Positions 26,995-35,321 are shown, counted from the first letter of the stretch. The stretch is DNA of 64,000 nt from Phenylobacterium sp. (GCF_030693625.1 NZ_JAUYAF010000027.1:41153-105152); one strand, 5' to 3'. Program-made: numbers and translations. The notes: generated by a model from the letters alone, not told the origin.

Positions 26995-27839
26995 CCCAGC
27001 ACCTCGATCTGGCCGTGCCCGCCGTTCAGCAGGTTGAGCACGGCGGCGGCCGTCTCCTCGACGCTGCGGCGGGTGACGTCGATCACCGGCCATTCCATCC
27101 GCTCATAGAGCCGGCGCGCCAGGACGGTCTCCTGCCGGACCGCCTCGATGTCGATATAGCTGGAGTCGCGATCTTCCTTCAGGCTGAGCAGCCGGTTGCG
27201 GCGGATCTGGATCAGCCGGTCGGGCGAGATGGTCAGGCCGACGATCAGGGCGTTCTTCAGGGTCAGCAGCTTCTCCGACGGCGCCCGGCCCGGAACCAGG
27301 GGCACATTGGCGGCCCGCACCCCGCGGTGGGCCAGATAGATGCAGGTGGGAGTCTTCGACGTGCGCGACACGCCCACCAAGACCACGTCGGCCTGGTCCA
27401 GGTCCTGGCCGCCCTGGCCGTCGTCGTGGCCAATGGCGTAGTTGAGCGCGTCCATGCGGTTGAAATAGTCGTTGTCCAGGGCGTGCTGCACGCCCACCCG
27501 CCGTGTCAGCGCCGCCCCCAGATAACGCGACAGGGCCGAGACCAGAGGGTCGAGGGCCGGGATGCAGGCCATGTCCAGTTTTCGGCAGCCCTCCTCCAGG
27601 GCCGCCCGCAGCTCATCGTCGACGATGGTGTGGATCACCACGCCGGGCGCGGCCTCGATATCGGTGAGCGCCCGCTCCAGCTGCCGGGGCGAGCGGACCA
27701 GGGCGTAGATGTGCTCGATGGGCAGAACGTTCTCGAACCTGGCGCAGACCGCGCGCGCCATGGCGTTCAGGGTCTCGCCGGTGGAGTCGGAGACCAGGTG
27801 CACATGAAAATAGGTGGCGAAGCGCGAGGCTGTGGTCAT
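26991..27839 (-). CDS. ppsR: Pyruvate,phosphate dikinase / PEP synthase regulatory protein (DUF299)
   Basis: A 282-residue bifunctional kinase/pyrophosphorylase of the DUF299 family, which switches PEP synthase or PPDK on and off. The N-terminal VHLVSDSTGETLNAMARAV and the P-loop-like VLVGVSRTSKTPTCIYLAHRG are diagnostic. It is the first gene of the leftward run maf-aroE-coaE-dnaQ and directly flanks the predicted chromosome origin, as the equivalent gene does in Caulobacter. Which target enzyme it controls here cannot be told. Confidence 0.92.
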   Translation of the reverse strand: MTTASRFATYFHVHLVSDSTGETLNAMARAVCARFENVLPIEHIYALVRSPRQLERALTDIEAAPGVVIHTIVDDELRAALEEGCRKLDMACIPALDPLVSALSRYLGAALTRRVGVQHALDNDYFNRMDALNYAIGHDDGQGGQDLDQADVVLVGVSRTSKTPTCIYLAHRGVRAANVPLVPGRAPSEKLLTLKNALIVGLTISPDRLIQIRRNRLLSLKEDRDSSYIDIEAVRQETVLARRLYERMEWPVIDVTRRSVEETAAAVLNLLNGGHGQIEVLG

Positions 27840-27963
27840 CGGATCCGGGTCGCCGTTGGCGGGTGCGTCGAAATATCTGGGGATAGAGGAGTCGATACCT
27901 TCTTAGCGAAGCCGGGCCCGCTTGGGGATAGCCGCGGCCAATTCGCGCGTCGATCACCGGGCC

Positions 27964-27972
27964 TGCGGATAA
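27964..27972 (-). promoter_or_regulatory. DnaA-box-like site
   Basis: TGCGGATAA, eight of nine positions of TGTGGATAA, the complement of the classical DnaA box TTATCCACA. It lies in the ppsR half of the origin region. Confidence 0.55.
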
Positions 27973-28003
27973 CGGGCGCCGTTCGCGGGGTTTGCCCGGG
28001 GGT

Positions 28004-28012
28004 CGTGGATCA
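28004..28012 (-). promoter_or_regulatory. DnaA-box-like site (G-box type)
   Basis: CGTGGATCA reads TGATCCACG on the minus strand, eight of nine positions of TGATCCACA, the moderate-affinity G-box form reported for the Caulobacter origin. Confidence 0.6.
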
Positions 28013-28100
28013 GCTGTCCCTGCGGCGCGCGTTGTCCGACGACGGCGCCAGGCGCGCGGCGAATGACTCCTGTTCGTTCACCCGAACCGGAGCCTTGGGG

Positions 28101-28115
28101 TTAATGAATCGTTAA
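28101..28115 (+). promoter_or_regulatory. CtrA box 1 in the origin (perfect)
   Basis: TTAA-TGAATCG-TTAA, a perfect TTAA-N7-TTAA site. The spacer holds GAATC, a CcrM methylation site. In Caulobacter, phosphorylated CtrA bound at such sites blocks initiation in swarmer cells. Confidence 0.85.
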
Positions 28116-28119
28116 GGCC

Positions 28120-28132
28120 GATCAGCACGTTA
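28120..28132 (+). promoter_or_regulatory. IHF-like site overlapping CtrA box 2
   Basis: GATCAGCACGTTA fits the IHF consensus WATCARNNNNTTR at all defined positions but the first. Its end overlaps the left TTAA of the second CtrA box, so IHF and CtrA would compete, as described for the Caulobacter origin. Confidence 0.5.
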
Positions 28133-28144
28133 AGACTTCATTAA
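28130..28144 (+). promoter_or_regulatory. CtrA box 2 in the origin (perfect)
   Basis: TTAA-GACTTCA-TTAA, a second perfect TTAA-N7-TTAA site, 29 bases after the first (close to three helical turns). Confidence 0.85.
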
Positions 28145-28146
28145 CA

Positions 28147-28155
28147 CAATCCACA
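28147..28155 (+). promoter_or_regulatory. DnaA-box-like site next to CtrA box 2
   Basis: CAATCCACA matches TTATCCACA or TGATCCACA at seven of nine positions and starts three bases after CtrA box 2, so bound DnaA and CtrA would be neighbours. Confidence 0.45.
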
Positions 28156-28265
28156 GCGGCGCCTTGGCCCTGCGGAGAAAGCTGCCGTTGGCTGGGGAAA
28201 GGGGGTCGAAAAGCGGGTGCGACACTGGGCTTTGTCCCCGGCTTGCCCAGGCCCTACCGCTACCT

Positions 28266-28300
28266 CTTCATCCAAGATTCTATTTCTTAGAAAGGTAGAA
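28266..28300. other. AT-rich stretch, candidate unwinding element or hemE promoter
   Basis: This is the most AT-rich run of the region: TTCATCCAAGATTCTATTTC followed by TTAGAAAGGTAGAAG. It includes the small inverted repeat TTCTA-TTTCT-TAGAA (28278-28292) and the GATTC methylation site. It lies 60-95 bases before the hemE ATG and could be the DNA unwinding element, the hemE promoter, or both. Confidence 0.45.
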
Positions 28301-28361
28301 GGCAGGCGAGGAAGAACAGGCGGGCTTGAGCCCGAGCCTCGAAGCCGGTTTAACGCCCTCC

Positions 28362-29393
28362 ATGTCCAACAGTTCAGAACCCCGCCTGCTCCGGGCGCTC
28401 GCCGGAGAAACCCTGGACCGCCCGCCGGTCTGGTTCATGCGTCAGGCAGGGCGGTCCCTGCCCGAGTACCGGGAGCTGCGGACCCGGGCGAAGGACTTCA
28501 TCGCCTTCTGCCATAATCCGGAGATGGCGGCCGAGGCCACTCTGCAGCCGATGCGCCGCTTCCCCCTGGACGCCGCCATCGTCTTCGCCGACATCCTGCT
28601 GATCCCCCAGGCGCTCGGCCAGGAGGTCTGGTTCGAGGCGGGCGAAGGTCCCCGTCTGGGCGAACTTCCGTCCATCGAAAGCATGGCTGACCAGATCGAG
28701 GCCTCCACCGGTCGGCTGTCGGCCATCGGCGAGACGCTGTCGCGCGTGCGCGCCGAGCTGGAGCCGGACCGCGCCCTGATCGGGTTCGCCGGCGCCCCCT
28801 GGACCGTAGCCACCTACATGATCGAGGGCCGCGGCTCCGACCGCTCCGGCGCCCGGACCTACGCCTACCAGCACCCGGAGAAGCTCGACCGCCTGCTGGA
28901 CGTCCTGGTGGAGAGCACCGCCCGTTACCTGGTGATGCAGGCCAGGTCCGGCGCCCAGGTTCTGAAGCTTTTCGAGAGCTGGGCCGAGGGCCTGGCCGAG
29001 GACGTCTTCGAACGCATCGTCATCAAGCCGCACACCGCCATCATCGAGAAGGTCCGCGCCGCTGGGGTCGACGTGCCGTTCATCGGCTTCCCGCGTAGCG
29101 CCGGCGCCCTGGTGGAGAACTACGCCGCCCGGGTCCCGGTCAACTGCGTCGCCCTCGACACCCAGGCCAGCGCGGTGCTCGGCCAGAAGATCCAGGACAG
29201 CGGCAAGACCATCCAGGGAGCGCTGGACAACCTGCTGCTGCGCGCCGGTGGCCCGGCCCTGGACGCCCGGGTCGACGCCCTGATCGAGCAGTGGAACTCC
29301 GGCCCCTATATCTTCAACCTCGGCCACGGGGTCCTGCCCGACACCCCGATCGAGCACATCGAGCGCACCATCCGCCGGGTGACCGGCAAGTGA
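28362..29393 (+). CDS. hemE: Uroporphyrinogen decarboxylase
   Basis: A 343-residue TIM-barrel enzyme converting uroporphyrinogen III to coproporphyrinogen III in haem synthesis. The N-terminal signature RPPVWFMRQAGRSLPEYREL contains the conserved Arg residues, ADILLIPQALG the catalytic Asp, and GFAGAPWTVATYMIEG the second signature. The C-terminal NLGHGVLPDTP is intact. The ATG at 28362 gives the family length. It borders the origin as in Caulobacter, and its stop overlaps the hemH GTG by three bases. Confidence 0.97.
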   Translation: MSNSSEPRLLRALAGETLDRPPVWFMRQAGRSLPEYRELRTRAKDFIAFCHNPEMAAEATLQPMRRFPLDAAIVFADILLIPQALGQEVWFEAGEGPRLGELPSIESMADQIEASTGRLSAIGETLSRVRAELEPDRALIGFAGAPWTVATYMIEGRGSDRSGARTYAYQHPEKLDRLLDVLVESTARYLVMQARSGAQVLKLFESWAEGLAEDVFERIVIKPHTAIIEKVRAAGVDVPFIGFPRSAGALVENYAARVPVNCVALDTQASAVLGQKIQDSGKTIQGALDNLLLRAGGPALDARVDALIEQWNSGPYIFNLGHGVLPDTPIEHIERTIRRVTGK

Positions 29394-30424
29394 GCCGCGT
29401 CGCGGTCGTCCTCTTCAACCTCGGGGGCCCGGACGGGCCGCAGGCCGTGCGGCCGTTCCTGTACAACCTGTTCAAGGACCCGGCGATCATCAGCGTCCCG
29501 GCCCTGCTGCGCTATCCCATCGCCGCCCTGATCTCCTCGCGCCGCGAGGCCTCGGCCCAGGCCAACTACAACATCATGGGCGGCGGCTCGCCCCTGCTGC
29601 CGGAGACACAGAAGCAGGCCGCCGCCCTCGACGCGGCCCTCGCCAGCGCCCGTCCCGACCTGACGGTGAAGGCCTTTATCGCCATGCGCTACTGGAAGCC
29701 CTTCGCAGACCAGACGGCGAAGGAGGTGGCGGCCTTCGCCCCCGACGAGATCGTCCTGCTGCCGCTCTATCCGCAGTTCTCCACCACCACGACGGCCTCG
29801 TCCCTGCAGGACTGGGCGAAGAATTACAAAGGTCCCGGCCGCACCCGCACCGTCTGTTGCTATCCGACCGCGCAAGGGGTGATCGCCGCCCACGCCGAGA
29901 CGATCCGCAAGACCTGGATCGACGCCGGCCGGCCCGCCAAGGTCCGCCTGCTGTTCTCCGCCCACGGCCTGCCGGAAAAGGTGATCAAGGGCGGAGATCC
30001 CTACCAGGCCCAGGTCGAGGCTACGGCGGCGGCCGTCGCGGCCCTGCTGCCCGAGCTGCCCGACTGGCGCGTCTGCTACCAGAGCCGGGTCGGCCCCATG
30101 AAGTGGATCGGCCCCTCGACCGTGGAGGAGATCCACATCGCCGGCGAGCAAGGGGTCGGCCTGCTGCTGTCGCCCATCGCCTTCGTCTCCGAGCACATCG
30201 AGACCCTGGTGGAGCTGGACCACGAATATGCCGAGTTGGCCGAGAACCAGGGGGTCGCCCCCTATCTGCGGGCCCCGGCGCTCGGCGTTGACCAGGCCTT
30301 CATCGCCGCCCTGGCCCAGACCGTGACCCATGCCCTGGCGCGCGGTGGCGGCGCCGCACCGGAGGGGGCATGGCTTTGCCCCGCCGGCTATGGCAAATGC
30401 GGGCGATCAACCCAGGGAGCTTAG
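29390..30424 (+). CDS. hemH: Ferrochelatase
   Basis: A 344-residue enzyme inserting Fe2+ into protoporphyrin IX. LFNLGGPDGPQAVRPFLYNLF opens the chelatase domain; the metal/porphyrin site shows LLFSAHGLPEKVI (catalytic His) and CYQSRVGPMKWIGPSTVEEI, with LSPIAFVSEHIETLVELDHEY (Glu/His) later. Five Cys residues (in TVCCYPT, RVCYQ and the tail WLCPAGYGKC) could hold the [2Fe-2S] cluster known from Caulobacter ferrochelatase. The start is the GTG at 29390, in a GTGA overlap with hemE. Confidence 0.94.
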   Translation: MSRVAVVLFNLGGPDGPQAVRPFLYNLFKDPAIISVPALLRYPIAALISSRREASAQANYNIMGGGSPLLPETQKQAAALDAALASARPDLTVKAFIAMRYWKPFADQTAKEVAAFAPDEIVLLPLYPQFSTTTTASSLQDWAKNYKGPGRTRTVCCYPTAQGVIAAHAETIRKTWIDAGRPAKVRLLFSAHGLPEKVIKGGDPYQAQVEATAAAVAALLPELPDWRVCYQSRVGPMKWIGPSTVEEIHIAGEQGVGLLLSPIAFVSEHIETLVELDHEYAELAENQGVAPYLRAPALGVDQAFIAALAQTVTHALARGGGAAPEGAWLCPAGYGKCGRSTQGA

Positions 30425-30426
30425 GC

Positions 30427-30879
30427 GTGGACTACAATCTGCTGCGCGGCCTGCACATCATCGCGGTGATCGCCTGGATGGCCGGGATCATGTACCTGCC
30501 CCGGCTGCTGGCCTACCACGCCGACGCCGTGCCCGGCGGCGAGATGGACAAGCTCTTCCAGACCATGGAGCTGAAGCTCTACCGGATCATCATGGGCCCG
30601 GCCATGGTGGCGACCTGGGTGTTCGGCCTGGCCCTGATCTATGTGAATGCCACCGAGGTCCGCGGCGGCTGGGAGTACCTGCAGCAGCCCTGGATGATCG
30701 CCAAGCTGTCGGGGATCGTCTTCATGACCGGCTGGCACGGGTTCCTGGGCGCGGCGCGCAAGAAATACGTGGCCGGGACCAACACCCGCACCGCCCGCTT
30801 CTGGAAGATGACCAACGAACTGCCCTTCATCGCTGCGATCATCATGGTCCTGGCGGTGACGATGGAGTTCGGGAGCTAG
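30427..30879 (+). CDS. hemJ: Protoporphyrinogen IX oxidase HemJ
   Basis: A 150-residue, four-helix inner-membrane protein that oxidises protoporphyrinogen IX to protoporphyrin IX, the step before HemH. LHIIAVIAWMAGIMYLPRLLAYH carries the conserved N-terminal His residues and the second signature is IAKLSGIVFMTGWHGFLG. The start is the GTG at 30427 (VDYNLLRGLH), three bases after the hemH stop and six bases after AGGGAGC; the earlier in-frame Met would run through hemH. It completes a hemE-hemH-hemJ operon. Confidence 0.92.
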   Translation: MDYNLLRGLHIIAVIAWMAGIMYLPRLLAYHADAVPGGEMDKLFQTMELKLYRIIMGPAMVATWVFGLALIYVNATEVRGGWEYLQQPWMIAKLSGIVFMTGWHGFLGAARKKYVAGTNTRTARFWKMTNELPFIAAIIMVLAVTMEFGS

Positions 30880-30892
30880 TCCCAACCCCTCA

Positions 30893-30989
30893 CGTCATCC
30901 CGGCCGTAGCGCAGCGGAGCGCCGGGACCCAGGGGCCGCGCTCTCCGCCCCTGGGTCCCGGATCGGCCTGTCGGCCGTCCGGGATGACG
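30893..30989. repeat. Nested inverted repeat downstream of hemJ
   Basis: Outer arms CGTCATCCCGG (30893-30903) and CCGGGATGACG (30979-30989) are perfect complements, and the inner arms CGGGACCCAGGGGC (30923-30936) and GCCCCTGGGTCCCG (30947-30960) pair over 14 bases. It shares the TCATCCCGGC end with the element at 24061. It fills the first part of the 372-base gap before rho; the remaining 260 bases (30990-31251) look like a long rho leader in which I see no gene and only a weak TTGACC (31021-31026). Confidence 0.85.
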
Positions 30990-31251
30990 GTGTTGGTGTT
31001 GGGGTCAAAGCCCACAATCCTTGACCCGAACCGCGCGATGTGGTTCCGCTGGCCCCACATGGCGTCGCGCAAACGCGAAGTCATGCCCCGCCCTATCTCC
31101 GGCGACGCGCGCTTCCCAAGATTTAGAGCTGCTGCGTCCCGGCCCCTGAACACCCCGGCGAGCCCCAGGCCCGCCCCAGACGTTTCAAGTTGCTCGACGC
31201 CCGAGGACTGTCTCAAGTCCGGGCGCGTCGAGCTGTATCAAGGCGCGACCC

Positions 31252-32652
31252 ATGTCCCAAGACAACACCCTCGACACCGAAGACTCCGCCCTCGACCAGG
31301 CCATGGACGCCCAGGTCGAAGCCCCGCAGGAGAGCGTGGACGACGATGAAGACAACGAACTCTCCGCGGCCATCGCCGCGCTGGGCATCACCCGGATGTC
31401 CCTCCAGGAGCTGAAGGACAAGTCGCCGGTCGACCTGCTGGCCTTCGCCGAGAAGCTGGAGATCGAGAACGCCAACTCCATGCGCAAGCAGGACATGATG
31501 TTCGCGATCCTCAAGACGCTTGCCGAGGAAGGCATCGAGATCTCCGGCTCCGGCACCCTGGAAGTGGTGTCCGACGGCTTCGGCTTCCTGCGCAGTCCCG
31601 AGGCCAACTACCTGCCCGGCCCCGACGACATCTATGTCAGCCCCTCGCAGATCCGGAAGTTCGGCCTGCGCACCGGCGACACCGTCGACGGCGCCATCCG
31701 CGCGCCCCGCGAGGGCGAGCGCTACTTCGCCCTCATCAAGGTGGATCTCACCAATTTCGAGAACCCCGAGAACGTCCGCCACAAGGTGCTGTTCGACAAC
31801 CTGACCCCGCTCTATCCCGACGAGCGGCTGAAGATGGAGATCGAGGATCCCACCCTGAAGGACCGCTCGGGCCGGCTGATCGACATCGTCGCCCCGCTGG
31901 GCAAGGGCCAGCGCTGCCTGATCGTGGCCCCGCCTCGGGTGGGTAAGACGGTGATGCTGCAGAACATCGCCAAGTCCATCGCGGTGAACCACCCCGAGTG
32001 CTACCTGATCGTGCTGCTGATCGACGAGCGGCCCGAGGAAGTCACCGACATGCAGCGCACCGTGCGCGGCGAGGTGATCAGCTCCACCTTCGACGAACCC
32101 GCCACCCGCCACGTCCAGGTCGCCGAGATGGTGATCGAGAAGGCCAAGCGCCTGGTGGAGCACAAGCGCGACGTCATCATCCTGCTCGACAGCGTCACCC
32201 GTCTGGGCCGCGCCTACAACACCGTGGTCCCGTCCTCGGGCAAGGTGCTGACCGGCGGTGTGGACGCCAACGCCCTGCAGCGCCCCAAGCGCTTCTTCGG
32301 CGCGGCGCGGAACATCGAGGAAGGCGGCTCGCTCACCATCATCTCCACGGCCCTGATCGATACGGGCAGCCGGATGGACGAGGTGATCTTCGAAGAGTTC
32401 AAGGGCACCGGTAACTCGGAAATCATCCTGGACCGCAAGGTCGCCGACAAGCGCATCTTCCCGGCCATCGACGTGCTGAAGTCCGGCACCCGCAAGGAAG
32501 AGCTGATCACCCCGAAGGACCAGCTGCAGAAGACCTATGTCCTGCGCCGCATCCTCAACCCCATGGGGGCCCAGGACGCCATCGAGTTCCTGCTCGACAA
32601 GCTGCGCCAGAACAAGAACAACGACGAATTCTTCCAGTCGATGAACACCTAG
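31252..32652 (+). CDS. rho: Transcription termination factor Rho
   Basis: A 466-residue hexameric RNA helicase. An acidic N-terminal extension (about residues 1-38) precedes the Rho-N domain and the cold-shock-like RNA-binding domain ([31 protein letters not shown]). The ATPase core has Walker [13 protein letters not shown], Walker [17 protein letters not shown] and the Q/R-loops ([19 protein letters not shown]). All key residues are present. The long leader before it is compatible with autoregulation of rho, but I see no defined element there. Confidence 0.97.
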   Translation: MSQDNTLDTEDSALDQAMDAQVEAPQESVDDDEDNELSAAIAALGITRMSLQELKDKSPVDLLAFAEKLEIENANSMRKQDMMFAILKTLAEEGIEISGSGTLEVVSDGFGFLRSPEANYLPGPDDIYVSPSQIRKFGLRTGDTVDGAIRAPREGERYFALIKVDLTNFENPENVRHKVLFDNLTPLYPDERLKMEIEDPTLKDRSGRLIDIVAPLGKGQRCLIVAPPRVGKTVMLQNIAKSIAVNHPECYLIVLLIDERPEEVTDMQRTVRGEVISSTFDEPATRHVQVAEMVIEKAKRLVEHKRDVIILLDSVTRLGRAYNTVVPSSGKVLTGGVDANALQRPKRFFGAARNIEEGGSLTIISTALIDTGSRMDEVIFEEFKGTGNSEIILDRKVADKRIFPAIDVLKSGTRKEELITPKDQLQKTYVLRRILNPMGAQDAIEFLLDKLRQNKNNDEFFQSMNT

Positions 32653-32700
32653 CGGTCGCCGGTTTCCGACTTCCGCCTGGCTTGAGGGGAAGTCGGTCCG

Positions 32701-33486
32701 ATGAGCGAGAGCTATATCATCGCCGGCGGCATGGCCGGGGCCGCGCGGCTTTCGGTCCTGTCCCAGGCCATGGCCGAGTCGACTGGGTCCCTCCTCGACC
32801 GGGTCGGCATCCCGGCCGGCGCCCGCATCCTGGATGTGGGTTGCGGCGGGGGCGAGGTGACCCGCGACCTGGCGCGCCGCACCTCAGGCCCGGTGACCGG
32901 CCTCGACCTCGACGAGATCAAGATCTCCATGGCCGGCCAGGACGCGCCGTCCAACGCCGCGTTCCACGTGGGCGGCTATGAGCGCGCCGAGGCGCTTGGC
33001 CCCTTCGACGTCATCTACGCCCGCTTCCTGCTCTCCCACCTCACCGACCCGACCGACGCCGTGGCGTGCTTCGAACGCGCCCTGGTTCCTGACGCCCTGC
33101 TGGTGGTGGAGGATGTGGAGTTCTCCGCCCATCTCTGCGAGCCGACCCGTCTCAGCTTCCGCCACTTCGTGCAGTGGTATGTCGCCTGCGCTCACAAGCG
33201 CGGGGCGGACCCTGAGATCGGTCCCAAGCTGCCGGCGATGCTCGGCCGCGCGGGCTTCATCGGCATCGAGGCCCGGGTGGTCCAGCCGGCGGGCCTCACC
33301 GGCCCCGCCAAGGCCATGGCCGCCCTGACCCTGGCCGGAATCGCAGAAGCTGTTGAATCCATGGGTGTTTCACGTGAAACCCTGGTGGATTACATCTCCG
33401 ACCTGGTGAAGGCCCGCGATGACCCCTCGGTGTTCATGAGCCTGCCAAGGGTGACCCAGGCCTGGGGCTGGAAGCGGGAGGTCTGA
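32701..33486 (+). CDS. Class I SAM-dependent methyltransferase
   Basis: A 261-residue methyltransferase with the glycine-rich SAM loop ILDVGCGGGEVTRDLA, motif II acidic VTGLDLDEIKI and the post-motif DVIYARFLLSHLTDP. The fold resembles UbiE/MenG-like small-molecule methyltransferases; the substrate is not known. The gene carries a parS site (33366-33381) read as GVSRETL, so its 3' part is constrained by segregation as well as by protein function. It follows rho by 48 bases. Confidence 0.85.
   Translation: MSESYIIAGGMAGAARLSVLSQAMAESTGSLLDRVGIPAGARILDVGCGGGEVTRDLARRTSGPVTGLDLDEIKISMAGQDAPSNAAFHVGGYERAEALGPFDVIYARFLLSHLTDPTDAVACFERALVPDALLVVEDVEFSAHLCEPTRLSFRHFVQWYVACAHKRGADPEIGPKLPAMLGRAGFIGIEARVVQPAGLTGPAKAMAALTLAGIAEAVESMGVSRETLVDYISDLVKARDDPSVFMSLPRVTQAWGWKREV
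33366..33381. promoter_or_regulatory. parS site 1 (inside the methyltransferase gene)
   Basis: TGTTTCACGTGAAACC, 15 of 16 positions of the ParB-binding palindrome TGTTTCACGTGAAACA. It is the site closest to the predicted origin (5.2 kb away) and lies in coding sequence (GVSRET). Confidence 0.92.
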
Positions 33487-33641
33487 GAGGTCCGCCAGCT
33501 ATTTCCTGTCCCGTTTACGGGGAAGGGGGACCGCGCCGCAGGCGTGGTGGAAGGGGCGGCCTCAAGCTCCGCGCCCGGTCTTGCCCCCTCCACCATGCTG
33601 CGCATGGTCCCCTCCCCCGCTGCGCAGGGGAGGAAAGGTCC
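33487..33641. repeat. GC-rich intergenic element with several short palindromes
   Basis: Between two converging genes lies a 155-base stretch with CCCGTTTACGGGG (33510-33522), CCATGCTGCGCATGG (33593-33607) and CCCCGCTGCGCAGGGG (33615-33630), plus an imperfect pairing of GTGGTGGAAGGGG with CCCCCTCCACCA. No ORF is credible. It has the look of a dispersed intergenic repeat of this genus. Confidence 0.6.
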
Positions 33642-34613
33642 TTACGGGATCAGCAAGCTCGCCCCGACCGTATCGCGGCCCTCCATCGCCTCATGCGCCT
33701 TGCGCGCCTCAGCGAGCGGGAAGGTCTGGCCGATATCGATCTTCACCTGGCCCGAGGCGATCACCGCAAACAGCGCCGCGGCCGAGGCGTCCAGCTCATC
33801 GGTGGTCAGCAGATAGTCCCCCATGGTCGGCCGGGTCAGGAACACCGAGCCCGCCTGCATCAGTCGCGCGGGCGCGATGGCCGGGGGCGGCCCGGAGGCG
33901 TTGCCGAAGCTGACGAACAGGCCGCGCTTGGCCAGGCTTCCCAAGGTGCCCTCAAAGGTCGCGGCCCCCACGGAATCATAGGCCACCGCGACGCCCACGC
34001 CATTGGTGATCCTGCGCACCTCGGCGGCGACATCGGCGTCGCGGTAGAGGATCACATGGTCGGCCCCCAGCGCCTTGGCCCGGTCGACCTTGTCCTGCGA
34101 CCCGGCGGTGGCGATCACCGCGGCGCCCAGAGCCTTGCCCCACTGCACCAGGATCGAGCCCACCCCGCCGGCCGCGGCGTGGACCAGGATGTGGTCGCCG
34201 GGCTTCACCTCGTAACAGCGCCGCAGCAAAAACTCCGCCGTCATGCCCTTCAGCAGGGCGCCCGCCGCAACGCTCGCGTCGATCCCCGCCGGCGGCTTGA
34301 CCGCCCGCTCGGCATTGACCGCGTGAAGCTCGGCATAGGCGCCGATCGGACCCGAGGCATAGGCCGCGAGATCGCCCACCGAAAAGCGGGTCACCCCCTC
34401 CCCCACGGCCTCGACGACGCCGGCCCCCTCCATTCCGAGGCCTGAGGGCAGCTTCAGGGGGTAGAGGCCCGAGCGGTGATAGGTGTCGATGAAGTTCAGC
34501 CCGATGGCCTGGTTGCGCACCAGGATCTGGCCGGGTCTCGGCTCGGGCGCGGGGATGTCCACCAGCTTGAGGACTTCGGGACCGCCGGTGGCGTCGATCT
34601 GGATGGCGCGCAT
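33642..34613 (-). CDS. NADPH:quinone oxidoreductase (zeta-crystallin-like MDR)
   Basis: A 323-residue zinc-free medium-chain reductase. No zinc-binding cysteines are present; NQAIGLNFIDTYHRSGLYPLK and the cofactor loop ILVHAAAGGVGSILVQWGKAL place it in the Qor group. It likely reduces quinones one electron at a time with NADPH. The length is normal. It is followed by the dienelactone hydrolase, which ends nine bases upstream on the same strand, so the two are probably one unit. Confidence 0.9.
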   Translation of the reverse strand: MRAIQIDATGGPEVLKLVDIPAPEPRPGQILVRNQAIGLNFIDTYHRSGLYPLKLPSGLGMEGAGVVEAVGEGVTRFSVGDLAAYASGPIGAYAELHAVNAERAVKPPAGIDASVAAGALLKGMTAEFLLRRCYEVKPGDHILVHAAAGGVGSILVQWGKALGAAVIATAGSQDKVDRAKALGADHVILYRDADVAAEVRRITNGVGVAVAYDSVGAATFEGTLGSLAKRGLFVSFGNASGPPPAIAPARLMQAGSVFLTRPTMGDYLLTTDELDASAAALFAVIASGQVKIDIGQTFPLAEARKAHEAMEGRDTVGASLLIP

Positions 34614-34622
34614 GGTCTGGGC

Positions 34623-35321
34623 CTAGAGCAGGTGTTGCTGGAAGAAGGCGAGGCTGCGGCCATTGGCGTGGCGGGCGGCGTCGGCGTCATAGTGCTCGCC
34701 GCCATGGCGGGCGAAGGCGTGGTCACGGCCGGGATAGGTATGGACGGTGACCTGCGGGTGGTTCTTCAGGGCCTGGAGGATGATGGCCTGGGCTTCCTTG
34801 GGGACGAACTGGTCCTCCTCGGCGATATGCAGCATCAGGGGCCGTTCCAGCTTCTCGGCCTCTCCCAAGCGATTCTCGATGCCGACGCCGTAATAGCCGA
34901 CGCTGGCGTCGGCGTCTGTGTTGGTGGCGGTGAGGTAGGCCAGCAGGCCGCCCAGGCAGTAGCCCACGGCGCCCACCTTGCCCGAGCAGCCGCGATCGGC
35001 GCGGATATGGTCGATCACCGCGGCGATGTCCTTGACTCCGAGATCGGCGTCGAAGGCGTTGAACAGTTCAAAGGCCTTCTTCCACTCGGCTTCCGACTGG
35101 TCGGTGATGTCGATCCCGGGCTCGATGCGCCAGAACAGGTCAGGGCAGATGGCGAGATAGCCCTGGTCGGCCAGGCCGTCGGCGATCTCGCGCATGACCG
35201 CATTGACCCCGAAGATCTCCTGGATGACCACGATGGCCGGGGCCTTGGCCTTGGACGGCCGCGCCACATAGGCGTTGAAGTCGCCGTCGTCGGTCTTGAG
35301 AGTGATGGTTTCGCCGGCCAT
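34623..35321 (-). CDS. Dienelactone hydrolase family protein
   Basis: A 232-residue alpha/beta hydrolase. The nucleophile is Cys in VGAVGYCLGGLLAY, the catalytic His is in PGRDHAFARHG, and VIQEIFGVNAVMREIADGLADQGY is the N-terminal family signature with its conserved Glu. The natural substrate is uncertain; many members act on dienelactones or other strained lactones. The ATG at 35321 is preferred over an upstream in-frame Met because it gives the family N-terminus (MAGETITLKTDDG). It is divergent from the DUF6489 gene. Confidence 0.9.
   Translation of the reverse strand: MAGETITLKTDDGDFNAYVARPSKAKAPAIVVIQEIFGVNAVMREIADGLADQGYLAICPDLFWRIEPGIDITDQSEAEWKKAFELFNAFDADLGVKDIAAVIDHIRADRGCSGKVGAVGYCLGGLLAYLTATNTDADASVGYYGVGIENRLGEAEKLERPLMLHIAEEDQFVPKEAQAIILQALKNHPQVTVHTYPGRDHAFARHGGEHYDADAARHANGRSLAFFQQHLL

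Larger units (their letters stand above)
27840..28361. other. Predicted chromosome replication origin (Cori-like)
   Basis: A 522-base gene-free stretch between divergent ppsR and hemE, the same place as the Caulobacter origin. It holds two perfect CtrA boxes, several DnaA-box-like sequences and an IHF-like site overlapping one CtrA box. It also has four GANTC sites (27889-27893, 28065-28069, 28106-28110, 28276-28280) and an AT-rich stretch near hemE. TGGGGA hexamers recur (27878, 27923, 28192) and may be weak DnaA sites of the kind described for Caulobacter. Genes on both sides mostly point outward, as expected at an origin. The region must also carry the hemE promoter. Confidence 0.88.
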
